A stretch of 64,000 bases of DNA from Bog-532 sp963775825 (GTDB lineage: Bacteria; Actinomycetota; Actinomycetes; Streptosporangiales; Streptosporangiaceae). The notes under the pieces are model-generated. The model was not told where the DNA came from, made no database searches, and saw only the letters and a list, made by a program, of their open reading frames with translations. The stretch is from NCBI GenBank assembly GCA_963775825.1, contig CAVZKY010000079.1:62001-126000 (forward strand), in the 5' to 3' direction. The translations under genes were made by a program, and so were the position numbers. This document shows, piece after piece, positions 60,060-64,000 of this stretch (position 1 is the first letter of the stretch; each line of letters opens with the position of its first letter).

Positions 60060-62045
60060 ATGGCGCATGCTCCTTCGGATCCGCCGCCGCCCGCGGCGGC
60101 TCGGACCTCCCCGGTGACCGGATCCGCGGTGCCCTCCGCCGGCCGCCCGGCCGCCCTGGCCCTGTACCGGAAGTACCGGCCCGCCACCTTCGCCGAAATC
60201 AAGGGCCAGGAGCAGGTCACGGAGCCGCTGCGGCAGGCGCTGCGTAGCGGGCGGATCAACCACGCTTACCTCTTCAGCGGGCCGCGCGGATGCGGCAAGA
60301 CCTCTAGCGCCCGCATCCTGGCCCGGTCGCTGAACTGCGTGAACGGGCCCACGCCGGATCCGTGCGGGATATGCGACTCGTGTGTCGCGCTGGCCCCTTC
60401 GGGGCCGGGCAGCATCGACGTGATCGAGATCGACGCGGCATCCCACGGCGGCGTGGACGACGCGCGGGACCTGCGGGAGCGCGCGTTCTACGCACCGGTC
60501 GCCGGGCGCTTCAAGGTGTACATCATCGATGAAGCGCACATGGTGACTCAGCAGGGGTTCAACGCCCTGCTCAAGCTGGTCGAAGAGCCGCCCCCGCACC
60601 TCAAGTTCATCTTCGCCACGACGGAGCCGGAGAAGGTCATCTCGACCATCCGGTCCCGGACGCATCATTACCCCTTCCGGCTGATGCCCCCGACCGTGCT
60701 GCGCCGCCTGCTGGAGGAGATCCTCGTCCAGGAAGGCGTCACGTTCGATCCTGACGTGCTGCCGGTGGTGGTACGCGCCGGCGCGGGCTCAGCCCGGGAT
60801 TCGCTGTCGGTGCTCGATCAGCTCGTGGCGGGCTCGGACGAGGCCGGACTGACCTATGAGCGTGCCATAGCCCTGCTCGGCTATACCGATGCGACGCTCC
60901 TCGACGAGATCACCGACGCGTTCGCGGCGGCGGACAGCGCCTCCGTGTTCCGGGTCGTGAACCGGATCATCGAGGGCGGCCACGAGCCGCGCCGGTTCGC
61001 GGCCGACATGTTGGATCGTTTCCGCGACCTGATCGTGCTCGCCGCCGTTCCGGACGCAGGCCAGACCGGGCTGCTCGACGTGCCGCCGGACCGGCTGGAG
61101 CAGATGAGTCGGCAGGCCGAACGGTTCGGGGTGGCGAGCCTCACCCGTGCGGCCGAGATCGTGAGCAGTGCCCTGGACCAGATGCGTGGCGCTACCTCAC
61201 CGCGACTGCTGCTCGAGCTGATGTGCGCGCAGATCCTGCTGCCCGCCGCGAGTACCGATGAAAAGGCGCTCCTGGCCCGACTGGAACGGCTGGAGCGCGG
61301 TGGCGGCCTGGCCACCCCGACTGGCTTCGCTGGCCCGCCGCAGCCTGGCCCGCAGGGTGCCGCGGAATCCCCGGTTCCGCCGGCCCGGTCACGCCCAGCT
61401 GAACACCACCAGAGCCCGGCCGGGTGGCCCGGTGCCGGGCCGCCGGATGCGGTGCCTGCCACCCGTCCGCCCGAAAGCGGAAACGCGGGGCCAGCTCCGG
61501 CGCGGCCCCGTTCGGCCGGAGACGACGTCATGGCCGCCTCGGGCTCTGGTGCGCGGGCGGACAGTCCAGCGCCGCCGCAGGCGGCCGGGCCGCGGCCGGC
61601 GCGAGAGGCTCCGGCCGAGACCGTGCCAACCGAGGTGCCGCGGTCACCGGCAGTGTCCCAGTCGGGACCCGAAGCGTCTGCGCCGACCGGTCTGGCGGGG
61701 GCCGAAGCGGTCAGCCGCAGCTGGGATGCAATCCTCGACGCCATCAAGCGGGAGCGCCGGGTCGCCTGGATGCTGCTGAGCAACGCCAGCGTCGTCTCAC
61801 TCGACGACGGCACCCTCACCCTCCGGTTCGCCCGGGACGGTGACGTCAAGGGCTTCACGACCAGCGGATGTGACGCGGACCTGAAGCGGGTGCTCGCGGC
61901 CCAGTTCGGCCTGAACGTCCGGATCAGGGCGCTGTCCGGCAATGATCCAGGTACTGGCGGCCGGGACGCTCGCCCGCGGCTGAACGCGGTTCCGGATTCG
62001 GCGGCCGACCCGGACCCGGCGCGTTCCGCCGGACCCGGGCAGTAG
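60060..62045 (+). CDS. dnaX: DNA polymerase III gamma/tau subunit
   Basis: 661 residues. Clamp-loader ATPase: Walker A GPRGCGKTSSARILARSLNC, zinc cysteines in PDPCGICDSC, Walker B YIIDEAHMVTQQGFNALLKL, and sensor FIFATTEPEKVISTIRSRTH. Domains II/III extend to about residue 370; then come a Pro/Ala linker and a tau domain (AVSRSWDAILDAIKRERRVA, FARDGDVKGFTTSGCDADLK). The frame stops at 62043-62045 without the family's acidic tail, which reads on in the next frame at 62050-62445. ATG 60060 has GAGGAGGGAG upstream. Confidence 0.95.
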   Translation: MAHAPSDPPPPAAARTSPVTGSAVPSAGRPAALALYRKYRPATFAEIKGQEQVTEPLRQALRSGRINHAYLFSGPRGCGKTSSARILARSLNCVNGPTPDPCGICDSCVALAPSGPGSIDVIEIDAASHGGVDDARDLRERAFYAPVAGRFKVYIIDEAHMVTQQGFNALLKLVEEPPPHLKFIFATTEPEKVISTIRSRTHHYPFRLMPPTVLRRLLEEILVQEGVTFDPDVLPVVVRAGAGSARDSLSVLDQLVAGSDEAGLTYERAIALLGYTDATLLDEITDAFAAADSASVFRVVNRIIEGGHEPRRFAADMLDRFRDLIVLAAVPDAGQTGLLDVPPDRLEQMSRQAERFGVASLTRAAEIVSSALDQMRGATSPRLLLELMCAQILLPAASTDEKALLARLERLERGGGLATPTGFAGPPQPGPQGAAESPVPPARSRPAEHHQSPAGWPGAGPPDAVPATRPPESGNAGPAPARPRSAGDDVMAASGSGARADSPAPPQAAGPRPAREAPAETVPTEVPRSPAVSQSGPEASAPTGLAGAEAVSRSWDAILDAIKRERRVAWMLLSNASVVSLDDGTLTLRFARDGDVKGFTTSGCDADLKRVLAAQFGLNVRIRALSGNDPGTGGRDARPRLNAVPDSAADPDPARSAGPGQ

Positions 62046-62049
62046 TGCT

Positions 62050-62445
62050 GTGCCGGTGGGGAACGGCGGCAGCGCAGGCCGGGCGGAAAGCCCCGGCCGC
62101 GGGGGAGCGCTGGCCGCTTCGCCGAGCCCGGCCGTGGAAAGCAAGGAGAGCACCGGTGAAACCCGGGGCCGCCGCCCGCGCGGCGCCGCTGGGAACCTCG
62201 CTTCCGCCGCAAGCAGTAATGCAGTAAATACGCCGTCCCACGGTCATCAGATGGGGACCGCCCCCGCTCCGGCTGCGCCCAGAGCGAACGCGCGTCCGGC
62301 GCCCGCGCGGGCACCGCACATCGTGGACGCGATCGAGACGCCCGATGCCGACGACATGGCCTCTCCCGGCCAGGCTGAAATCAGTGGGATGGACCTGATC
62401 CAGCGAGAGCTCGGCGGCCAGATCATCAGTGAGATCGAGGATTGA
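62050..62445 (+). CDS. Probable C-terminal tail of tau in the +1 frame
   Basis: A frame of 131 codons starts four bases after the dnaX stop. The start is low-complexity Gly/Ser/Arg linker and its end (PHIVDAIETPDADDMASPGQ, then GMDLIQRELGGQIISEIED) matches the usual actinomycete tau C-terminus (short acidic linker, then an L-I-x-x-x-L-G-x-x-V/I-x-E-I helix). No ribosome site is seen before GTG 62050. It thus belongs to dnaX, either through an indel at about 62035-62045 or, less likely, frameshifting. As a stand-alone gene it is doubtful. Confidence 0.55.
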   Translation: MPVGNGGSAGRAESPGRGGALAASPSPAVESKESTGETRGRRPRGAAGNLASAASSNAVNTPSHGHQMGTAPAPAAPRANARPAPARAPHIVDAIETPDADDMASPGQAEISGMDLIQRELGGQIISEIED

Positions 62446-62614
62446 CGGGCGGGCCGGGCTGTCCAGGGGTGGCATGGGCGTTCAGGGAACACACTGGGCG
62501 GGTGCACACTAGCCATGCGGCCGCAAACCCGCCCGGCCGGCCACCCGCTGTCCCGGCGGACAGCCGCCGGGGCCAACCCGACCGCACACGCTGACAACAC
62601 CCACTGGGGGCAAA

Positions 62615-63049
62615 GTGAACCCTGACGGCCAGCTGGATATGCAGCAACTGCTCGCCGCCGCTCAGCAGATGCAAGAACAGCTCATGAATGCCCAGCAGGA
62701 ACTTGCCGACACCGAGGTGTCCGGAACCGCGGGCGGCGGCCTGGTTACGGCTCAGGTCAACGGCCAGGGCGAGTTGGTGGATCTCAGCATCGCCGCTACG
62801 GCGATCGACCCGGACGACTTGGAGGAGTCGGCGCAGACCATCGCCGACCTGGTGCTCGCCGCCGTACGGGACGCCTACGCGCGGGCTGGCGACCTTCAGC
62901 AGGAAAAGATGGGCCCATTTGCGACCGCCCTCGGTGGCGGGATGCCAGGGCTGCCCGAGATGCCCGGTATGCCGGGTGGCCTGGGCACGCCCGGTGCCGC
63001 CGGGCTGGGTGGCCCGGGCCTGACCGGGACCGGCGACGACGGCGAGTGA
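62615..63049 (+). CDS. YbaB/EbfC-family nucleoid-associated protein
   Basis: 144 residues. The helical core AAQQMQEQLMNAQQELADTE then VSGTAGGGLVTAQVNGQGEL and VDLSIAATAIDPDDLEESAQ is the YbaB fold, which binds DNA as a dimer. The Gly/Pro/Met tail (LPEMPGMPGGLGTPGAAGLG) is usual in this group. GTG 62615, at the standard place between dnaX and recR. Confidence 0.93.
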   Translation: MNPDGQLDMQQLLAAAQQMQEQLMNAQQELADTEVSGTAGGGLVTAQVNGQGELVDLSIAATAIDPDDLEESAQTIADLVLAAVRDAYARAGDLQQEKMGPFATALGGGMPGLPEMPGMPGGLGTPGAAGLGGPGLTGTGDDGE

Positions 63050-63099
63050 TGAGGGCCGCTCAGCTGGGCGGCCGGTGACCTAGCGAATCAGGATCTGAC

Positions 63100-63699
63100 G
63101 TGTACGAAGGGGTCATACAGAACCTCATCGACGAGCTCGGCCGACTTCCCGGCGTGGGGCCGAAGGGTGCGCAGCGGATCGCCTTTCATCTGCTGGCCGC
63201 CGACCCGGAGGAGGCCCGCAAGCTCGCGGCGGCGCTCCTGGAGGTCACGGAGCGGGTGAAGTTCTGCCGAACCTGCGGGAACGTGGCGGAGCAGGATCAG
63301 TGCCGGATCTGTCTCGATCCGCGCCGCGATCCATCCATCATCTGCGTCGTCGAAGAGCCGAAGGACGTCGCGGCGGTCGAGAAGATCCGTGAGTACCGCG
63401 GGCGCTATCACGTGCTCGGCGGCGCGATCAGCCCGATCGATGGCATCGGCCCGGAGGAGCTCCGGATCAAGGAACTGATGACCCGGCTGGCTGATGGGAC
63501 AGTAAGCGAGCTGATCCTGGCCACCGATCCCAACCTCGAGGGGGAAGCGACCGCGACGTATCTCGCCCGGCTGGTCAAGCCGATGGACGTGCGGGTTACC
63601 CGGCCGGCCAGCGGGCTGCCCGTCGGCGGCGACCTGGAGTACGCGGATGAAGTAACGCTCGGTCGCGCGTTCGAAGGACGGAGACTGCTTGATGTCTGA
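63100..63699 (+). CDS. recR: Recombination protein RecR
   Basis: 199 residues. Helix-hairpin-helix (LIDELGRLPGVGPKGAQRIA), Cys4 zinc finger (FCRTCGNVAEQDQCRICLD), Toprim domain (CVVEEPKDVAAVEKIREYRG, LATDPNLEGEATATYLARLV) and the C-terminal Walker-B-like SGLPVGGDLEYADEVTLGRA. It works with RecFO in gap repair. GTG 63100. Overlaps the next gene by eight bases. Confidence 0.96.
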   Translation: MYEGVIQNLIDELGRLPGVGPKGAQRIAFHLLAADPEEARKLAAALLEVTERVKFCRTCGNVAEQDQCRICLDPRRDPSIICVVEEPKDVAAVEKIREYRGRYHVLGGAISPIDGIGPEELRIKELMTRLADGTVSELILATDPNLEGEATATYLARLVKPMDVRVTRPASGLPVGGDLEYADEVTLGRAFEGRRLLDV

Positions 63700-64000
63700 C
63701 ACCGCAGGGGGAGAAGAGTTGGCTGCGCAGCAGGCCGGGGAGGCCATCGCCAACCTCAGCCTGCTCGCGGACCAGATCGCCGGGAACGTCCGGCTCTTCC
63801 TCGACGGCGTCGAACGGCTGGCCGCCGGGGACGGCGGCGACGAGGCGGTGCCGCTCCTGCTGCTCGAGGTGTCCCAGATCCTGCTGGCGGGAGCCCAGCT
63901 CGGTGCCACCACGGATGTGATCCTGCCGGGCAACTGGGAACCGGAGGTGGGGGACGACCCGGATCTGGACGCGCTGCGGGTCGGCCTGGCCCGGCAGGTT
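63692..64000 (+). CDS. DUF5063 family protein, 5' part only
   Basis: 103 codons to the window edge, beginning MSDTAGGEELAAQQAGEAIA. Helical, acidic protein (LSLLADQIAGNVRLFLDGVE, VSQILLAGAQLGATTDVILP) of the family that regularly lies between recR and the aspartokinase gene in actinomycetes. Function unknown. ATG 63692 overlaps recR. Confidence 0.82.
   Translation, partial: MSDTAGGEELAAQQAGEAIANLSLLADQIAGNVRLFLDGVERLAAGDGGDEAVPLLLLEVSQILLAGAQLGATTDVILPGNWEPEVGDDPDLDALRVGLARQV

Overview
The window comes from a GC-rich actinomycete chromosome. High GC at third codon positions, many GTG starts, ATGA/GTGA gene overlaps, a proteasome activator with a C-terminal tyrosine motif, polyprenyl-phosphate-mannose dependent mannosyltransferases, a class F sortase, SigE/ECF sigma factors and the order tadA-associated protein, tadA, tRNA-Ser, SRP RNA, dnaX, ybaB, recR, DUF5063 all point to Actinomycetota. 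I cannot name the genus.

Layout. 1-4300: partial universal stress protein, a truncated FAD oxidase, degenerate repeats, a frameshifted GAF/PAS histidine kinase and a Wzt/TagH-type ABC ATPase. 4500-9750: RsbW-like kinase and STAS antagonist, then three overlapping envelope-mannan glycosyltransferase genes and a DUF4446 protein. 9826-15700: pheA, the proteasome activator gene bpa, a quinone oxidoreductase, a frameshifted ParA/MinD ATPase with a long disordered N-terminus, and an orphan D12-class adenine methylase. 15904-23381: tRNA-Ser(UGA), then a decayed 7.4-kb island bounded by a 19-bp repeat of the tRNA 3' end. The island holds IS982 and amidohydrolase remnants and an ISAzo13-like IS that sits at the centre of a palindrome. 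23690-35640: PIG-V mannosyltransferase, ECF sigma/anti-sigma pair, CtaG, an AAA ATPase, a MauE-like protein with a Cys-rich partner, SigE sigma factor, acyl-CoA synthetase, tRNA-Ser(GCU) and an alpha/beta hydrolase. 35950-41800: a minus-strand cell-wall locus with a CHAP-glucosaminidase pair, a membrane protein whose outer domain looks like a degenerate lytic transglycosylase, and another large membrane protein. 42000-47750: AI-2E family permease, LPG-synthase-like membrane protein, sortase F, DUF4397 protein and a membrane protein. 48068-52860: a TetR-controlled operon (SDR, quinone oxidoreductase, phosphotransferase, acyl-CoA dehydrogenase). 53079-64000: ROK kinase, bPH2 protein, small membrane protein, tadA pair, tRNA-Ser(CGA), secreted-type esterase, PNPOx-like protein, tRNA-Ser(GGA), SRP RNA, dnaX, ybaB, recR and a partial DUF5063 gene.

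Two threads recur. First, several otherwise intact genes (histidine kinase, ParA-like ATPase, CHAP-glucosaminidase, dnaX tail, IS transposase) are each split by what looks like one small indel in GC-rich sequence, so either sequence error or real decay must be settled before interpreting them. Second, all four serine tRNA anticodons (UGA, GCU, CGA, GGA) lie within about 44 kb. The most promising undescribed candidate is the 35950-41800 cell-wall locus, whose proteins share a recurrent Ile-Pro-Gly linker motif.
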